NCBI RefSeq assembly: GCF_016342265.1 | Contig: NZ_JAEIOS010000013.1 | Span: 372,001-436,000, forward strand | Origin: Corynebacterium meridianum | GTDB taxonomy: Bacteria > Actinomycetota > Actinomycetes > Mycobacteriales > Mycobacteriaceae | DNA: 64,000 nucleotides | Direction of reading: 5' to 3' | Notes under the pieces: generated by a model | Database searches by the model: none | Told to the model about the DNA's origin: nothing | The model's input: only the letters and a program-made list of their open reading frames with translations | Shown: in pieces, positions 25,411-38,471 of the stretch | Layout: every line of letters begins with the position of its first letter | How positions within the stretch are numbered: the first letter of the stretch is position 1 | Position numbers and translations under genes: made by a program

Positions 25411-28400
25411 TTGGCAGTCTCCCGCCAGACCAAGTCAGTGACCGAAATCCCCGGAGCTCCGCAGCGTTACTCGTTCGCGAAGATCACCGAGCCCATCGAG
25501 GTGCCCGGTCTTCTCGACCTGCAGCTCGAGTCGTTCGCATGGCTCGTCGGAACGCCCGAGTGGCGTGAACGCACCCAGGCCGAAGCGCCTGAGGGTGCCC
25601 GAGTGACCAGTGGACTGGAGGACATCCTCGAGGAACTGTCCCCGATCCAGGATTACTCCGGAAATATGTCCCTGTCCCTGTCCACGCCACGCTTCGAAGA
25701 GGTCAAGAACTCTATCGATGAGTGCAAGGACAAGGACATCAACTACTCCGCTCCGCTGTACGTGACGGCGGAGTTCGTCAACAACGAAACCGGAGAGATC
25801 AAGTCCCAGACCGTCTTCATCGGCGATTTCCCGATGATGACCGACAAGGGCACCTTCATCGTCAACGGCACGGAGCGTGTCGTCGTCAGTCAGCTGGTCC
25901 GTTCGCCCGGTGTGTACTTCGACCAGACCATAGACAAGTCCACCGAGCGGCCCCTGCACGCCGTGAAGGTCATCCCCTCCCGTGGTGCATGGCTCGAGTT
26001 CGACGTCGACAAGCGCGACACCGTCGGTGTCCGCATCGACCGGAAGCGCCGTCAGCCCGTCACCGTGCTGCTGAAGGCACTCGGCTGGACCACAGAGCAG
26101 ATCGTGGAGCGCTTCGGCTTCTCCGAGATCATGATGTCGACCCTTGAGGCCGACGGTGTCTCCAACACCGACGAGGCCCTGCTGGAGATCTACCGCAAGC
26201 AGCGTCCCGGCGAGCAGCCCACGCGCGATCTCGCGCAGTCGCTCCTGGAGAACTCCTTCTTCAACGCCAAGCGCTACGACCTGGCCAAGGTCGGACGCTA
26301 CAAGGTCAACCGCAAGCTGGGACTCGGCGGCGACAACGAGGGCAACCTCACGCTGACAGAGGACGACATCGCAACCACGATCGAGTACCTCGTCCGGCTG
26401 CACGCCGGCGAGACCTCCATGAAGTCGCCCGCCGGAACGACCATCCCGGTCGAGACCGACGACATCGACCACTTCGGCAACCGTCGTCTGCGTACCGTCG
26501 GTGAGCTCATCCAGAACCAGGTCCGCGTCGGTCTGTCCCGCATGGAGCGCGTCGTCCGTGAGCGCATGACCACCCAGGACGCCGAGTCGATCACACCGAC
26601 GTCGCTGATCAACGTGCGCCCGGTCTCCGCGGCGATCCGCGAGTTCTTCGGAACCTCGCAGCTGTCGCAGTTCATGGACCAGAACAACTCCCTGTCCGGT
26701 CTGACGCACAAGCGGCGTCTCTCCGCGCTCGGCCCCGGTGGCCTCTCCCGTGAGCGTGCCGGCATCGAGGTCCGCGACGTGCACCCCTCGCACTACGGGC
26801 GCATGTGCCCGATCGAGACCCCTGAGGGCCCCAACATCGGCCTGATCGGTTCGCTGTCCTCCTACGCCCGGATCAACCCCTTCGGGTTCATCGAGACCCC
26901 GTACCGCAAGGTCATCGACGGTCGACTGACCGACGAGATCGACTATCTCACCGCGGACGAGGAGGACCGGCACGTCGTCGCGCAGGCGAACACGCCCTAC
27001 GACGAGAACGGTCTGATCACCGAGGAACAGGTCGTCGTGCGCATGAAGGGTGGCGACAACGAGGTCGTCGACCGTGAGCGCATCGACTACATGGACGTCT
27101 CGCCCCGCCAGATGGTCTCCGTCGGCACGGCGATGATCCCCTTCCTCGAGCACGACGACGCCAACCGTGCCCTGATGGGTGCGAACATGCAGAAGCAGGC
27201 CGTTCCGCTGGTCCGCGCCGAGTCGCCGTACGTCGGCACCGGCATGGAGCTCCGGGCCGCCTACGACGCCGGTGACCTCATCATCTCCAACAAGGCCGGT
27301 GTCGTCGAGAACATCGCCGCCGACTTCATCACCGTGATGGGCGACGACGGCATCCGCGACACCTACATGCTGCGGAAGTTCCAGCGGACGAACCAGGGCA
27401 CCTGCTACAACCAGAAGCCCCTCGTCAACATGGGCGACCGTGTCGAGGAGGGCCAGGTCCTCGCAGACGGCCCCGGTACCCACAAGGGTGAGATGGCGCT
27501 CGGCCGGAACTTGCTCGTCGCGTTCATGCCGTGGGAGGGTCACAACTACGAGGACGCGATCATCCTCAACCAGCGCCTGGTGGAGGAGGACGTCCTCACC
27601 TCGATCCACATTGAGGAGCACGAGATCGACGCCCGCGACACCAAGCTCGGTGCCGAGGAGATCACCCGCGAGATCCCGAACGTCTCCGAGGAGGTCCTCA
27701 AGGATCTCGACGACCGCGGAATCGTGCGCATCGGCGCCGACGTCCGTGACGGCGACATCCTGGTCGGCAAGGTCACGCCGAAGGGCGAGACCGAGCTGAC
27801 CCCCGAGGAGCGCCTCCTGCGTGCCATCTTCGGTGAGAAGGCCCGCGAGGTCCGCGACACCTCCATGAAGGTTCCGCACGGTGAGACCGGCAAGGTCATC
27901 GGTGTGCGCCGCTTCTCCCGCGAAGACGATGACGACCTCGCGGCCGGCGTCAACGAGATGATCCGCGTCTACGTCGCCCAGAAGCGCAAGATCCAGGACG
28001 GTGACAAGCTCGCCGGACGTCACGGCAACAAGGGCGTCGTCGGCAAGATCCTCCCCGCCGAGGACATGCCCTTCCTGCCCGACGGCACCCCGGTGGACAT
28101 CATCCTGAACACCCACGGTGTCCCGCGTCGTATGAACATCGGCCAGGTCCTCGAGGTGCACCTCGGTTGGCTCGCCGCCGCCGGTTGGCACGTGGACCCG
28201 GAGGACGTCAAGAACGCCGAGCTCATCAAGACCCTGCCCGAGTCGCTCTACGACGTCCCGCCGGAGTCCCTCACCGCCACGCCGGTGTTCGACGGTGCCT
28301 CCAACGAGGAGCTTGCGGGCCTGCTCGCGAACTCCCGCCCGAACCGTGACGGCCAGACGCTGGTCGACGGCAACGGCAAGGCGCAGCTGTTCGACGGTCG

Positions 28401-28890
28401 CTCCGGTGAGCCCTTCCCGTACCCGGTGTCGGTCGGCTACATGTACATGCTGAAGCTGCACCACCTGGTCGACGAGAAGATCCACGCCCGCTCCACCGGC
28501 CCGTACTCCATGATCACCCAGCAGCCGCTCGGTGGTAAGGCCCAGTTCGGTGGACAGCGCTTCGGTGAGATGGAGGTGTGGGCGATGCAGGCATACGGCG
28601 CCGCCTACACCCTGCAGGAACTCCTGACCATCAAGTCCGACGACGTCGTCGGCCGCGTCAAGGTCTACGAGGCCATCGTCAAGGGCGAGAACATCCCGGA
28701 CCCGGGTATCCCGGAGTCGTTCAAGGTCCTGCTCAAGGAGCTCCAGTCGCTGTGCCTCAACGTCGAGGTCCTCTCGGCCGACGGCACCCCGATGGAACTC
28801 GGGACCACCGACGACGACGAGTTCGACCAGGCGGGTGCCTCACTGGGCATCAACCTGTCCCGCGACGAGCGAACCGACGACGTGGCCTGA
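25411..28890 (+). CDS. rpoB: DNA-directed RNA polymerase subunit beta
   Basis: Catalytic core subunit of RNA polymerase; target of rifampicin. 1159 residues from the TTG at 25411, which has GGAAGGA 6 bases upstream and matches the TTG-started ...AVSRQTKS... N terminus; the same start is used in mycobacteria. A GTG at 25393 would add 6 residues. Rifampicin region reads [18 protein letters not shown] then [18 protein letters not shown], so the residues most often mutated to resistance (the Asp, His and Ser in it) are wild type; NNS replaces the NNP of E. coli. C-terminal [19 protein letters not shown] is intact. Confidence 0.97.
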   Translation: MAVSRQTKSVTEIPGAPQRYSFAKITEPIEVPGLLDLQLESFAWLVGTPEWRERTQAEAPEGARVTSGLEDILEELSPIQDYSGNMSLSLSTPRFEEVKNSIDECKDKDINYSAPLYVTAEFVNNETGEIKSQTVFIGDFPMMTDKGTFIVNGTERVVVSQLVRSPGVYFDQTIDKSTERPLHAVKVIPSRGAWLEFDVDKRDTVGVRIDRKRRQPVTVLLKALGWTTEQIVERFGFSEIMMSTLEADGVSNTDEALLEIYRKQRPGEQPTRDLAQSLLENSFFNAKRYDLAKVGRYKVNRKLGLGGDNEGNLTLTEDDIATTIEYLVRLHAGETSMKSPAGTTIPVETDDIDHFGNRRLRTVGELIQNQVRVGLSRMERVVRERMTTQDAESITPTSLINVRPVSAAIREFFGTSQLSQFMDQNNSLSGLTHKRRLSALGPGGLSRERAGIEVRDVHPSHYGRMCPIETPEGPNIGLIGSLSSYARINPFGFIETPYRKVIDGRLTDEIDYLTADEEDRHVVAQANTPYDENGLITEEQVVVRMKGGDNEVVDRERIDYMDVSPRQMVSVGTAMIPFLEHDDANRALMGANMQKQAVPLVRAESPYVGTGMELRAAYDAGDLIISNKAGVVENIAADFITVMGDDGIRDTYMLRKFQRTNQGTCYNQKPLVNMGDRVEEGQVLADGPGTHKGEMALGRNLLVAFMPWEGHNYEDAIILNQRLVEEDVLTSIHIEEHEIDARDTKLGAEEITREIPNVSEEVLKDLDDRGIVRIGADVRDGDILVGKVTPKGETELTPEERLLRAIFGEKAREVRDTSMKVPHGETGKVIGVRRFSREDDDDLAAGVNEMIRVYVAQKRKIQDGDKLAGRHGNKGVVGKILPAEDMPFLPDGTPVDIILNTHGVPRRMNIGQVLEVHLGWLAAAGWHVDPEDVKNAELIKTLPESLYDVPPESLTATPVFDGASNEELAGLLANSRPNRDGQTLVDGNGKAQLFDGRSGEPFPYPVSVGYMYMLKLHHLVDEKIHARSTGPYSMITQQPLGGKAQFGGQRFGEMEVWAMQAYGAAYTLQELLTIKSDDVVGRVKVYEAIVKGENIPDPGIPESFKVLLKELQSLCLNVEVLSADGTPMELGTTDDDEFDQAGASLGINLSRDERTDDVA

Positions 28891-29029
28891 CGGTCACCCG
28901 GATCCGCACGACGGTCTGACCGCGGCCGTCCCCCCACCGGGGCGGGCGGCCCGCGGGACGGGCAGCTAATCACCGATATTCTTTTTCTTCACACAACACC
29001 CCCGGAGAGACGGGGGGAAAGGGAGTTAC

Positions 29030-32000
29030 GTGCTCGACGTCAACTTCTTCGACGAACTCCGCATCGGCCTTGCTACGGCCGACGACATTCGCCGCTGGTC
29101 CAAGGGCGAGGTCAAAAAGCCGGAGACCATCAACTACCGAACCCTCAAGCCCGAGAAGGACGGCCTGTTCTGCGAGCGGATCTTCGGACCCACCCGCGAC
29201 TGGGAGTGCGCCTGCGGCAAGTACAAGCGCGTCCGCTACAAGGGCATCATCTGTGAGCGCTGCGGCGTCGAGGTGACCAAGTCCAAGGTGCGTCGTGAGC
29301 GCATGGGACACATCGAGCTCGCCGCTCCGGTCACCCACATCTGGTACTTCAAGGGTGTCCCATCGCGTCTCGGCTACCTGCTGGATCTCGCGCCCAAGAA
29401 CCTTGAACGCATCATCTACTTCGCGGCGAACATCATCACCTCCGTCGACGACGAGGCCCGTCACAACGACCTGTCCACTCTCGAAGCCGAGATGCTCCTG
29501 GAGAAGAAGGACGTCGAGGCCGACGCCGAGTCCGACATCGCCGACCGGGCCCAGAAGCTCGAGGAGGACCTCGCCGAGCTCGAGGCCGCCGGTGCCAAGG
29601 CCGACGCGCGCCGTAAGGTGCAGAACGCCGCCGACAAGGAGATGCAGCACATCCGCGAGCGCGCGGAGCGCGAGGTCGCGCGCCTCGACGAGATCTGGAA
29701 CACCTTCGTCAAGCTCGCCCCGAAGCAGATGATCGTTGACGAGACGATCTACTCCGAGCTCGTCGATCGCTACGAGGACTACTTCACCGGCGGCATGGGC
29801 GCGGAGGCCATCCAGACGCTCATCCGCAACTTCGACCTCGACGCCGAGGCCGAGGAACTGCGCACCATCATCAACGAGGGCAAGGGCCAGAAGAAGGCCC
29901 GCGCACTCAAGCGCCTCAAGGTCGTCGCCGCGTTCCAGCGCTCCGGCAACGACCCGGCCGGCATGGTCCTGGACAGCATCCCGGTCATCCCGCCGGAGCT
30001 GCGCCCGATGGTCCAGCTCGACGGTGGCCGGTTCGCCACCTCCGATCTGAACGACCTCTACCGTCGCGTGATCAACCGCAACAACCGCCTCAAGCGGATG
30101 ATCGATCTCGGCGCCCCCGAGATCATCGTCAACAACGAGAAGCGGATGCTGCAGGAGTCCGTTGACGCGCTGTTCGACAACGGTCGTCGCGGCCGTCCGG
30201 TCACCGGCCCGGGCAACCGCCCGCTGAAGTCGCTGTCCGATCTCCTCAAGGGCAAGCAGGGTCGCTTCCGTCAGAACCTGCTCGGTAAACGCGTCGACTA
30301 CTCCGGTCGTTCCGTGATCATCGTCGGCCCGCAGCTCCGTCTGCACGAGTGCGGCCTGCCGAAGCTGATGGCGCTGGAACTGTTCAAGCCCTTCGTCATG
30401 AAGCGCCTCGTGGAGCGCGAGTACGCGCAGAACATCAAGTCCGCGAAGCGCATGGTCGAGCGTCAGCGCCCCGAGGTCTGGGACGTGCTCGAGGAGGCCA
30501 TCTCCGAGCACCCCGTGATGCTGAACCGTGCCCCCACCCTGCACCGCCTGGGTATCCAGGCCTTCGAGCCCGTGCTCGTCGAGGGCAAGGCCATCCAGCT
30601 GCACCCGCTCGCCTGTGAGGCCTTCAACGCCGACTTCGACGGTGACCAGATGGCCGTCCACCTGCCGCTGTCCGCGGAGGCCCAGGCCGAGGCCCGCATC
30701 CTGATGCTCGCCTCGAACAACATCCTCTCCCCGGCGTCCGGCAAGCCGCTGGCCATGCCCCGCCTGGACATGGTCACGGGTCTGTACTTCCTCACGCTGG
30801 ACAAGAACCCCGACGAGCTGGGCGGCCAGGGCGCGTACGAGCCCGCGACCGAGAATGGTCCCGAGCGCGGTGTCTACAGCTCCTTCGCCGAGGCTATCAT
30901 GGCCTACGACCGAGGTGTGCTGGGCCTGCAGGCCCCGATCAAGGTCCGCATCTCGCACCTGCGTCCCCCGGCGGACATCGAGGCGGAGCAGTTCCCCGAT
31001 GGCTGGAAGCGTGGCGACGTCTGGATGGCGCACACCACCCTCGGCCGCATCATGTTCAACGATCTGCTGCCGTGGAACTACCCGTACCTCGAGGGCGTCA
31101 TGGTCCGTAAGGGCGGCGGCACCGACAAGATCATGCTCGGTGACGTCATCAACGATCTCGCCTCGCGGTATCCGATGATCACCGTCGCGCAGACGATGGA
31201 CAAGATGAAGGACGCCGGTTTCTACTGGGCCACCCGGTCCGGTGTCACCATCACGATGTCCGACGTGCTCGTTCTGCCGAACAAGGCCGAGATCCTCGAC
31301 CGCTACGAGGCCGAGGCGCGTGAGGTCGAACGCAAGTACTGGGTCCAGGGCGCACTCACCGAGCGTGAGCGCTACGACCGTCTGGTCGAGCTCTGGAAGG
31401 ACGCCACGGACACCGTGGGTAAGGCCGTTGAGGACATGTACCCCGACGACAACCCGATCCCGATGATCGTGAAGTCCGGCGCCGCCGGTAACATGCGCCA
31501 GATCTGGACACTGGCGGGCATGAAGGGCATGGTCGTGAACTCGAAGGGTGACTACATCACCCGCCCGATCAAGACCTCCTTCCGCGAGGGACTGTCCGTT
31601 CTGGAGTACTTCAACAACTCCCACGGTTCGCGTAAGGGCCTGGCCGACACCGCGCTGCGTACCGCCGACTCGGGATACCTGACCCGTCGTCTCGTGGACG
31701 TCGCGCAGGACGTCATCGTCCGCGAGGAGGACTGCGCCACCCGCCAGGGTGTCAAGGCCCCGGTCGCGGTCGAGGTCACCGACGCGCTGGGCAACGTCAC
31801 CGGTCACCGCAGGCATCAGCTCACCGAGACCTCGGTCACCGGTCGGGTTCTCGCCGCTGACGCCAAGAACGCGTCCGGCGAGGTCATCCTCGAGGCGGGT
31901 GCCGATCTGGGCGAGCTCGAGATCGACGCTCTCGTCGAGGCAGGCGTCGCGGAGGTCAAGCTCCGTAGCGTCCTCACCTGCCAGACCCCGACCGGTGTCT

Positions 32001-33034
32001 GCGCCAAGTGCTACGGCCGTTCCATGGCCTCCGGCAAGCAGGTCGACATCGGTGAGGCTGTCGGCATCGTCGCCGCACAGTCGATCGGTGAGCCCGGTAC
32101 GCAGCTGACCATGCGTACGTTCCACCAGGGTGGTGTCGGTGGCGACATCACCGGCGGTCTGCCCCGTGTCCAGGAGCTCTTCGAGGCCCGTGTCCCGAAG
32201 AACAAGGCTCCGATCGCGTCGGTGGCCGGTACGGTCCACCTCGAGGACGAGGGCAACTTCTGGACCCTGACCATCACGCCGGACGACGGTTCGGACGAGG
32301 TCGTTTACGAGAAGCTGTCCAAGCGACAGGGCCTCGCGATGATCAACGCCCCGATGGAGTACGCTCCGGGCTCGCACATCGACCGCACACTGCAGGAGGG
32401 CGACCACGTCGATGTGGGCGACCGGCTGCTCCGCGGTCCCGCCGACCCGCACGATGTCCTCGAGGTTCTCGGGCGCCGCGGCGTCGAGCAGCACCTCATC
32501 GACGAGGTGCAGGCGGTCTACCGTGCACAGGGTGTGGCGATCCACGACAAGCACATCGAGATCATCATCCGCCAGATGCTGCGTCGCGGTACCGTCATCG
32601 AGTCCGGCTCCACCGAGTTCCTCCCCGGGACGCTCGTGGACCTCGCCGAGGCGAAGCTCGCCAACGCCGAGGCCCGCGCGGCCGGTGGCGAGGTCGCTGC
32701 CCTGCGCAGCGAGATCATGGGTATCACCAAGGCCTCGCTCGCGACCGAGTCCTGGCTGTCGGCGGCCTCCTTCCAGGAGACCACCCGGGTGCTCACCGAC
32801 GCGGCGATCAACAAGCGCTCCGACAAGCTCATCGGGCTCAAGGAGAACGTGATCATCGGTAAGCTCATTCCGGCCGGTACCGGTATCTCCCGTTACCGCA
32901 ACATCTCGGTCAAGCCGACCGAGGCGGCGCGGAACGCGGCTTACGCCATCCCGACCTACGGTGACTCGATCTACGGCGACGACGGCTACGGTGAGTTCAC
33001 CGGCGCCTCCGTCCCGCTGGACGACTACAGCTAG
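29030..33034 (+). CDS. rpoC: DNA-directed RNA polymerase subunit beta-prime
   Basis: Largest core subunit, holding the active-site magnesium. 1334 residues, normal for actinobacteria. Zinc-binding cysteines at [20 protein letters not shown], the catalytic [12 protein letters not shown], the bridge helix and trigger loop region (ESTLARTIGE-like segment near [18 protein letters not shown]) and the second zinc site [16 protein letters not shown] start with GGGGAAAGGGAG upstream; 139 bases after rpoB, one operon. Confidence 0.97.
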   Translation: MLDVNFFDELRIGLATADDIRRWSKGEVKKPETINYRTLKPEKDGLFCERIFGPTRDWECACGKYKRVRYKGIICERCGVEVTKSKVRRERMGHIELAAPVTHIWYFKGVPSRLGYLLDLAPKNLERIIYFAANIITSVDDEARHNDLSTLEAEMLLEKKDVEADAESDIADRAQKLEEDLAELEAAGAKADARRKVQNAADKEMQHIRERAEREVARLDEIWNTFVKLAPKQMIVDETIYSELVDRYEDYFTGGMGAEAIQTLIRNFDLDAEAEELRTIINEGKGQKKARALKRLKVVAAFQRSGNDPAGMVLDSIPVIPPELRPMVQLDGGRFATSDLNDLYRRVINRNNRLKRMIDLGAPEIIVNNEKRMLQESVDALFDNGRRGRPVTGPGNRPLKSLSDLLKGKQGRFRQNLLGKRVDYSGRSVIIVGPQLRLHECGLPKLMALELFKPFVMKRLVEREYAQNIKSAKRMVERQRPEVWDVLEEAISEHPVMLNRAPTLHRLGIQAFEPVLVEGKAIQLHPLACEAFNADFDGDQMAVHLPLSAEAQAEARILMLASNNILSPASGKPLAMPRLDMVTGLYFLTLDKNPDELGGQGAYEPATENGPERGVYSSFAEAIMAYDRGVLGLQAPIKVRISHLRPPADIEAEQFPDGWKRGDVWMAHTTLGRIMFNDLLPWNYPYLEGVMVRKGGGTDKIMLGDVINDLASRYPMITVAQTMDKMKDAGFYWATRSGVTITMSDVLVLPNKAEILDRYEAEAREVERKYWVQGALTERERYDRLVELWKDATDTVGKAVEDMYPDDNPIPMIVKSGAAGNMRQIWTLAGMKGMVVNSKGDYITRPIKTSFREGLSVLEYFNNSHGSRKGLADTALRTADSGYLTRRLVDVAQDVIVREEDCATRQGVKAPVAVEVTDALGNVTGHRRHQLTETSVTGRVLAADAKNASGEVILEAGADLGELEIDALVEAGVAEVKLRSVLTCQTPTGVCAKCYGRSMASGKQVDIGEAVGIVAAQSIGEPGTQLTMRTFHQGGVGGDITGGLPRVQELFEARVPKNKAPIASVAGTVHLEDEGNFWTLTITPDDGSDEVVYEKLSKRQGLAMINAPMEYAPGSHIDRTLQEGDHVDVGDRLLRGPADPHDVLEVLGRRGVEQHLIDEVQAVYRAQGVAIHDKHIEIIIRQMLRRGTVIESGSTEFLPGTLVDLAEAKLANAEARAAGGEVAALRSEIMGITKASLATESWLSAASFQETTRVLTDAAINKRSDKLIGLKENVIIGKLIPAGTGISRYRNISVKPTEAARNAAYAIPTYGDSIYGDDGYGEFTGASVPLDDYS

Positions 33035-33070
33035 CACAGGCGGGGGAGCGGTACGACCACCGCTCCGGTC

Positions 33071-33115
33071 AAGCCCCCGGCACGCGTGCACACGCACGTA
33101 CGCCGGGGGCTTTTC
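33071..33115 (+). terminator. terminator after rpoC
   Basis: AAGCCCCCGGC (33071-33081) pairs with GCCGGGGGCTT (33102-33112), followed by a T tract. Between the arms lies CACGCACG/CGTGCACAC, itself partly self-complementary. Confidence 0.85.
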
Positions 33116-33226
33116 CCGTGTACCGGGCGGGACCGGACTGTGTGTTCCGGCGGGTGATCGGGGCCGGCCCGGGTCACAGATCAGGGTGTGTCCGCCGGAT
33201 GAAATGGGCTGTGCCGCGGTGGGGAG

Positions 33227-33256
33227 TTGGTTTATCTGTGACTGATGGGGTACTCT
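33227..33256 (+). promoter_or_regulatory. rpsL promoter
   Basis: -35 TTGGTT (33227-33232), 18-base spacer, -10 TACTCT (33251-33256), upstream of the str operon rpsL-rpsG. Confidence 0.5.
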
Positions 33257-33439
33257 GTTCAATCAGTCCCACGTCTCCATGGTGGGAGCCTGAATTTCCC
33301 CGGTAGGCCAGCGAGAGCGGCTGACTGGGTTTCGCGCGTTTTCATGAGTTTCAGCGATTTCAGGCGACAAGCAAGGAACGTACAGTACTCGGTCGGCGAC
33401 ATCGAACCGAGGAAGCCGATCAGACAAGAAAGACGGTTC

Positions 33440-33811
33440 ATGCCCACTATTCAGCAGTTGGTCCGTAAGGGCCGCCATGATAAGACCACCAAGGTGAAGA
33501 CCGCGGCGCTCAAGGGTTCTCCCCAGCGTCGTGGCGTGTGCACCCGCGTGTACACCACCACCCCGAAGAAGCCGAACTCGGCGCTCCGTAAGGTCGCGCG
33601 TGTCCGCCTGACCTCCGGCATCGAGGTCTCCGCCTACATCCCGGGTGAGGGCCACAACCTGCAGGAGCACTCCATGGTGCTCGTGCGCGGCGGCCGTGTG
33701 AAGGACCTTCCCGGTGTCCGTTACAAGATCGTCCGTGGTTCCCTCGACACCCAGGGTGTCAAGGACCGCAAGCAGGCCCGTTCCCGCTACGGCGCGAAGA
33801 AGGAGAAGTAA
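33440..33811 (+). CDS. rpsL: 30S ribosomal protein S12
   Basis: Decoding-centre protein that controls fidelity. 123 residues. The streptomycin-related residues appear wild type: [19 protein letters not shown] (Lys43 region) and [13 protein letters not shown] (Lys88 region). ATG at 33440 ([11 protein letters not shown]) fits family N termini; the upstream open frame of 65 codons is leader. 3-base gap to rpsG. Confidence 0.97.
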   Translation: MPTIQQLVRKGRHDKTTKVKTAALKGSPQRRGVCTRVYTTTPKKPNSALRKVARVRLTSGIEVSAYIPGEGHNLQEHSMVLVRGGRVKDLPGVRYKIVRGSLDTQGVKDRKQARSRYGAKKEK

Positions 33812-33814
33812 GAC

Positions 33815-34282
33815 ATGCGTAAGTCTGCAGCGCCGAAGCGCGAAGTAGTCAAGGATCCGGTCTACAACTCCGAGCTCGTGACCCAGCTCGTCAACAAGGT
33901 GCTCCTGGACGGCAAGAAGTCCACCGCACAGCGCATCGTCTACGGCGCGCTCGAGACCTGCCGCGAGAAGACCGGAACCGATCCCGTCGGTACCCTCGAG
34001 AAGGCTCTCGGCAACGTGAAGCCCGATCTCGAGGTCCGTTCCCGCCGTGTCGGTGGCGCCACCTACCAGGTGCCCGTCGAGGTTCGCCCTGGCCGCGCCA
34101 ACACCCTCGCCCTGCGGTGGCTCGTGAACTTCACGCGCCAGCGCCGGGAGAAGACGATGACCGAGCGTCTCGCCAACGAGATCCTGGATGCCGCCAACGG
34201 CCTCGGTGCCTCGGTGAAGCGTCGCGAGGACACCCACAAGATGGCCGAGGCCAACCGCGCCTTCGCCCACTACCGCTGGTAA
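33815..34282 (+). CDS. rpsG: 30S ribosomal protein S7
   Basis: Primary 16S rRNA-binding protein that nucleates the 30S head. 155 residues, usual length; starts [11 protein letters not shown] and contains [20 protein letters not shown], the S7 signature, and the conserved RRED near the end. It sits 3 bases after rpsL in the str operon; fusA follows after a 344-base gap with its own likely promoter. Confidence 0.97.
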   Translation: MRKSAAPKREVVKDPVYNSELVTQLVNKVLLDGKKSTAQRIVYGALETCREKTGTDPVGTLEKALGNVKPDLEVRSRRVGGATYQVPVEVRPGRANTLALRWLVNFTRQRREKTMTERLANEILDAANGLGASVKRREDTHKMAEANRAFAHYRW

Positions 34283-34626
34283 GAGCGTAGACGAGCTGAT
34301 GGCCCCCTCGCCGTTCACACCGTGTCACACCCGCCGTCCCGGATGCCCCGCGTATTCGACACGGCCGGGACGACGTGGTCCGGTGTCGGGGTCATTGCGC
34401 TAGTCGAAGGTCGGTCGTTTCCGGCCCGCGTCCACGACGATGCGGGTTGCGGCACAGCCGGCGCCGTTCACCTCCGGTTCACCCGGAGCGCCTAAGCTCT
34501 CTATGGGCGGCTGGCCCGTGTACGGGCCGTGGCGCGGTACGGCAAAGAATTCATATCCACCGGTGACAACACCGTCCGGGCAGACGTCCGGGCAATCACC
34601 AAGAACCAACGAGTTTGGGGAACACT
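34283..34626 (+). other. rpsG-fusA intergenic region
   Basis: 344 bases without a gene. A TAAGCT -10-like hexamer at about 34493-34498 followed by 130 bases of leader suggests a separate fusA promoter. Hairpin CCGCCGTCCCGG near 34332 is weak. Confidence 0.4.
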
Positions 34627-36756
34627 GTGGCACAAGAAGTGCTTACTGACCTGAATAAGGTCCGCAACATCGGCATCATGGCCCACATCGATGCCGGCAA
34701 GACCACCGCTACCGAGCGAATTCTCTTCTACACCGGTATCAACCGGAAGGTCGGCGAGACCCACGACGGTGCTTCGACCACCGACTGGATGGAGCAGGAG
34801 AAGGAGCGCGGCATCACCATCACCTCCGCCGCGGTCACCTGTTTCTGGAACAACAACCAGATCAACATCATCGACACCCCCGGTCACGTCGACTTCACCG
34901 TCGAGGTCGAGCGCTCCCTGCGCGTCCTCGACGGCGCGGTCGCCGTGTTCGACGGCAAGGAGGGCGTCGAGCCCCAGTCGGAGCAGGTGTGGCGTCAGGC
35001 CGCGAAGTACGAGGTCCCGCGTATCTGCTTCGTCAACAAGATGGACAAGCTGGGCGCCGACTTCTACTTCACCGTCAAGACGATCATCGAGCGCCTCGGC
35101 GCCAAGCCGCTGGTTCTCCAGCTGCCCATCGGTGCAGAGGACGACTTCGACGGTGTCGTCGACCTGCTGAACATGCGCGCGATCACCTGGCGCGGCAAGG
35201 TCGACATCGGAACCGAGCCGACCTTCGAGGAGATCCCCGAGGATCTCAAGGAGCTCGCCGAGGAGTACCGCGAGAAGCTGCTCGAGGCTGTCGCGGAGTC
35301 CGACGAAGAGCTCATGGAGAAGTACTTCGGTGGTGACGGCCTGTCGATCGAGGAGATCAAGGGCGCCATCCGGAAGATGACCGTCAACTCCGAGGTCTTC
35401 CCGGTTCTCTGTGGCTCCGCCTACAAGAACAAGGGCATCCAGCCGCTGCTCGACGCCGTCATCGACTACCTCCCGACTCCTCTGGACATCGGCGAGGTTC
35501 ACGGCCACAAGGTCGGCGACGACGCCGTCGAGATGTCCCGTAAGCCCAGTGTCGACGAGCCCTTCTCCGCGCTGGCCTTCAAGATCGCCGCGCACCCGTT
35601 CTTCGGCAAGCTGACCTTCGTTCGCGTCTACTCGGGTCGCGTCGATCCGGGTGCCCAGGTCATGAACGCGACCAAGGGCAACAAGGAGCGCATCGGCAAG
35701 CTGTTCCAGATGCACGCCAACAAGGAGAACCCGGTCGACGAGGCACGCGCAGGTAACATCTACGCGTTCATCGGCCTCAAGGACACCACCACCGGCGACA
35801 CCCTGTGTGACCTCAACGACCAGATCATCCTGGAGTCCATGGACTTCCCGGACCCGGTTCTGCAGGTCGCCATCGAGCCGAAGTCCAAGGCCGACCAGGA
35901 GAAGCTCGGTACCGCCATCCAGAAGCTCGCTGAAGAGGACCCCACCTTCACCGTCAAGCTGGACGACGAGACCGGCCAGACCGTCATCGGCGGCATGGGC
36001 GAGCTTCACCTCGACGTCCTCGTCGACCGGATGCGTCGCGAGTTCAAGGTCGAGGCGAACGTCGGCGCCCCGCAGGTCGCCTACCGTGAGACGATCCGCA
36101 AGCCCGTCGAGAAGCTCGAGTACACCCACAAGAAGCAGACAGGTGGTTCCGGCCAGTTCGCGAAGGTCGTCATCGCCCTCGAGCCCTACTCGCCGGATCC
36201 GGAGGAGCTGGAGGAAGGCGAGTCCGCGACCTACAAGTTCGAGAACGCCGTCACCGGTGGTCGCGTGCCCCGCGAGTACATCCCGTCCGTCGACGCCGGT
36301 ATCCGCGACGCCATGCAGTACGGCTACCTCGCCGGCTTCCCGCTGGTGAACATCAAGGCATCGCTTCTCGACGGTCAGTACCACGAGGTCGACTCCTCCG
36401 AAATGGCCTTCAAGGTCGCCGGTTCCCAGGCGCTGAAGGAGGCTGTCGCGAAGGCGAAGCCCGTGCTGCTCGAGCCCGTGATGGCCGTCGAGGTCACCAC
36501 CCCCGAGGAGTACATGGGTGAGGTCATCGGCGACGTCAACTCCCGCCGTGGCCAGGTCCAGGCCATGGAGGACCGCGCCGGCGCCAAAGTCGTCAAGGCC
36601 AAGGTCCCGCTGTCCCAGATGTTCGGTTACGTCGGTGACCTGCGCTCCAAGACGCAGGGTCGCGCGAACTACTCGATGATCTTCGACTCCTACGCCGAGG
36701 TTCCGACGAACGTCGCGGCCGAGATCATCGCCGAGCGCAACGGCACCTCCAACTAG
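34627..36756 (+). CDS. fusA: elongation factor G
   Basis: GTPase that drives ribosomal translocation and, with RRF, recycling. 709 residues. G1 [10 protein letters not shown]3 [10 protein letters not shown]4 NKMD motifs present; domain IV sequence ending [14 protein letters not shown] is normal. GTG at 34627 ([10 protein letters not shown]) chosen; GGGGAA lies about 8 bases before it and a TTG four codons earlier is less likely. Confidence 0.96.
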   Translation: MAQEVLTDLNKVRNIGIMAHIDAGKTTATERILFYTGINRKVGETHDGASTTDWMEQEKERGITITSAAVTCFWNNNQINIIDTPGHVDFTVEVERSLRVLDGAVAVFDGKEGVEPQSEQVWRQAAKYEVPRICFVNKMDKLGADFYFTVKTIIERLGAKPLVLQLPIGAEDDFDGVVDLLNMRAITWRGKVDIGTEPTFEEIPEDLKELAEEYREKLLEAVAESDEELMEKYFGGDGLSIEEIKGAIRKMTVNSEVFPVLCGSAYKNKGIQPLLDAVIDYLPTPLDIGEVHGHKVGDDAVEMSRKPSVDEPFSALAFKIAAHPFFGKLTFVRVYSGRVDPGAQVMNATKGNKERIGKLFQMHANKENPVDEARAGNIYAFIGLKDTTTGDTLCDLNDQIILESMDFPDPVLQVAIEPKSKADQEKLGTAIQKLAEEDPTFTVKLDDETGQTVIGGMGELHLDVLVDRMRREFKVEANVGAPQVAYRETIRKPVEKLEYTHKKQTGGSGQFAKVVIALEPYSPDPEELEEGESATYKFENAVTGGRVPREYIPSVDAGIRDAMQYGYLAGFPLVNIKASLLDGQYHEVDSSEMAFKVAGSQALKEAVAKAKPVLLEPVMAVEVTTPEEYMGEVIGDVNSRRGQVQAMEDRAGAKVVKAKVPLSQMFGYVGDLRSKTQGRANYSMIFDSYAEVPTNVAAEIIAERNGTSN

Positions 36757-37187
36757 GAGAGCGCCGGTCCGGGGAGGAACCTGATCCGGATATTCCTTCC
36801 CGGACAAGCCGCCCGGGACCGTCGACCGGTACCGCACCGGCCGGCGTGACCGGGCGGAAAACCGGACAGATCCGGAGAACAAGAGGGGTCTGGCTGTCAC
36901 TCAACTGAGTTTCGGCCAAGCATTCCCGAGAAAATCTCCCAGTTTCGGGTAACGGTCCGCTGAGCCTCCGCACACGGAGGTTGAGCCGGCCGTTACCCGG
37001 GTACGGGGCTTGTGCCCGTGGTTTGAAAAACGCGGCATGAGCACCTAGTATCAGGTAACTGGCACAAAAATGAACCAGTCATACCCGTATGCCCCCTTTC
37101 GAAAGACGTGGGGCTGCCGGCAGTATGGCACTACCACCTATGTGGCTGCGAGAGTCGTAGCCACCGCGAAGTCCAGGAGGACATACA
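36757..37187 (+). other. fusA-tuf intergenic region
   Basis: No gene in 431 bases. The imperfect hairpin at 36948-36997 (outer GGTAACGG / CCGTTACC and inner CCTCCG-CACA-CGGAGG) may end fusA transcripts; the tuf promoter is at 37023-37051 and a 137-base leader precedes tuf. Confidence 0.5.
37023..37051 (+). promoter_or_regulatory. tuf promoter
   Basis: -35 TTGAAA (37023-37028), 17-base spacer, -10 TAGTAT (37046-37051): strong housekeeping promoter upstream of tuf. Confidence 0.75.
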
Positions 37188-38378
37188 GTGGCAAAGGCGA
37201 AGTTCGAGCGTACGAAGCCGCACGTCAACATCGGTACCATCGGTCACGTCGACCATGGTAAGACCACCACCACCGCAGCCATCACCAAGGTTCTGGCTGA
37301 GGCTTACCCGGAGCTGAACAAGGCCTTCGCCTTCGACGCCATCGACAAGGCGCCGGAGGAGAAGGAGCGTGGCATCACGATCAACATCTCCCACGTTGAG
37401 TACCAGACCGAGAAGCGCCACTACGCGCACGTCGACGCCCCCGGTCACGCCGACTACATCAAGAACATGATCACCGGCGCGGCTCAGATGGACGGTGCCA
37501 TCCTCGTTGTCGCCGCCACCGACGGCCCGATGCCCCAGACCCGTGAGCACGTTCTGCTCGCCCGCCAGGTCGGCGTCCCCTACATCCTCGTTGCGCTCAA
37601 CAAGTGCGACATGGTCGACGACGAGGAAATCCTCGAGCTCGTCGAGATGGAGGTCCGTGAGCTCCTCGGTGAGCAGGAGTTCGATGAGGACGCCCCGATC
37701 GTCCACATCTCCGCTCTGAAGGCTCTCGAGGGCGACCCCGAGTGGTCCGAGAAGATCGTCGAGCTCATGAAGGCCTGCGACGAGGCCATCCCGGATCCCG
37801 AGCGCGAGACCGACAAGCCGTTCCTCATGCCCATCGAGGACATCTTCACCATCACCGGTCGTGGCACCGTCGTCACCGGCCGTGTCGAGCGTGGCCAGCT
37901 GAAGGTCAACGAGGAGGCCGAGATCCTCGGTATCCGCGAGAAGAGCAAGATGACCACGGTCACCTCCATCGAGATGTTCAACAAGTTCCTCGATTCCGCG
38001 GAAGCCGGCGACAACGCCGCTCTGCTGCTCCGTGGCATCAAGCGTGAGGACGTCGAGCGCGGCCAGATCGTGGCCAAGCCGGGCGCCTACACTCCGCACA
38101 CCGAGTTCGAGGGCTCCGTCTACATCCTCTCCAAGGATGAGGGCGGCCGCCACACCCCGTTCTTCGACAACTACCGTCCGCAGTTCTACTTCCGCACCAC
38201 CGACGTCACCGGCGTCGTGAAGCTGCCGGAGGGCACGGAGATGGTCATGCCCGGCGACAACGTCGACATGTCCGTCACCCTGATCCAGCCGGTCGCCATG
38301 GATGAGGGCCTGCGCTTCGCCATTCGTGAAGGTGGCCGCACCGTCGGTGCCGGTCGCGTCACCAAGATCATCAAGTAG
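37188..38378 (+). CDS. tuf: elongation factor Tu
   Basis: Carries aminoacyl-tRNA to the ribosome. 396 residues, full length. G1 [10 protein letters not shown]3 DAPGHADY, G4 NKCDMV. GTG start with CCAGGAGGA upstream. Ends before the intrinsic terminator at 38435-38471. Confidence 0.98.
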   Translation: MAKAKFERTKPHVNIGTIGHVDHGKTTTTAAITKVLAEAYPELNKAFAFDAIDKAPEEKERGITINISHVEYQTEKRHYAHVDAPGHADYIKNMITGAAQMDGAILVVAATDGPMPQTREHVLLARQVGVPYILVALNKCDMVDDEEILELVEMEVRELLGEQEFDEDAPIVHISALKALEGDPEWSEKIVELMKACDEAIPDPERETDKPFLMPIEDIFTITGRGTVVTGRVERGQLKVNEEAEILGIREKSKMTTVTSIEMFNKFLDSAEAGDNAALLLRGIKREDVERGQIVAKPGAYTPHTEFEGSVYILSKDEGGRHTPFFDNYRPQFYFRTTDVTGVVKLPEGTEMVMPGDNVDMSVTLIQPVAMDEGLRFAIREGGRTVGAGRVTKIIK

Positions 38379-38434
38379 TACCGATGATCTGAAGCGGATG
38401 CCCTGGACCTGAAGGTCCGGAGTTCCGGAACATT

Positions 38435-38471
38435 GAGACCCCGCTCCACGTACAACGTGGGACGGGGTCTC
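38435..38471 (+). terminator. terminator after tuf
   Basis: GAGACCCCGCTCCACG pairs with CGTGGGACGGGGTCTC, 14-15 bp with one internal mismatch, followed by TTCGTTGT. Confidence 0.85.

Larger units (their letters stand above)
33035..33439 (+). other. rpoC-rpsL intergenic region
   Basis: No gene seen in 405 bases. It contains the rpoC terminator (33071-33115), the rpsL promoter (33227-33256) and about 180 bases of leader. Confidence 0.5.

Noticed and set aside
28970..33262. 1430-codon open frame on the minus strand opposite rpoC, and a 1016-codon one opposite rpoB (25435-28485)
   Set aside because: They mirror long, highly conserved plus-strand genes in a GC-rich genome; such antisense frames arise from codon bias. 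Neither has a start site or recognisable motif.
34501..36900. 799-codon minus-strand frame opposite fusA and 672-codon frame opposite tuf (37131-39149)
   Set aside because: Antisense shadows of conserved elongation factor genes; composition only.
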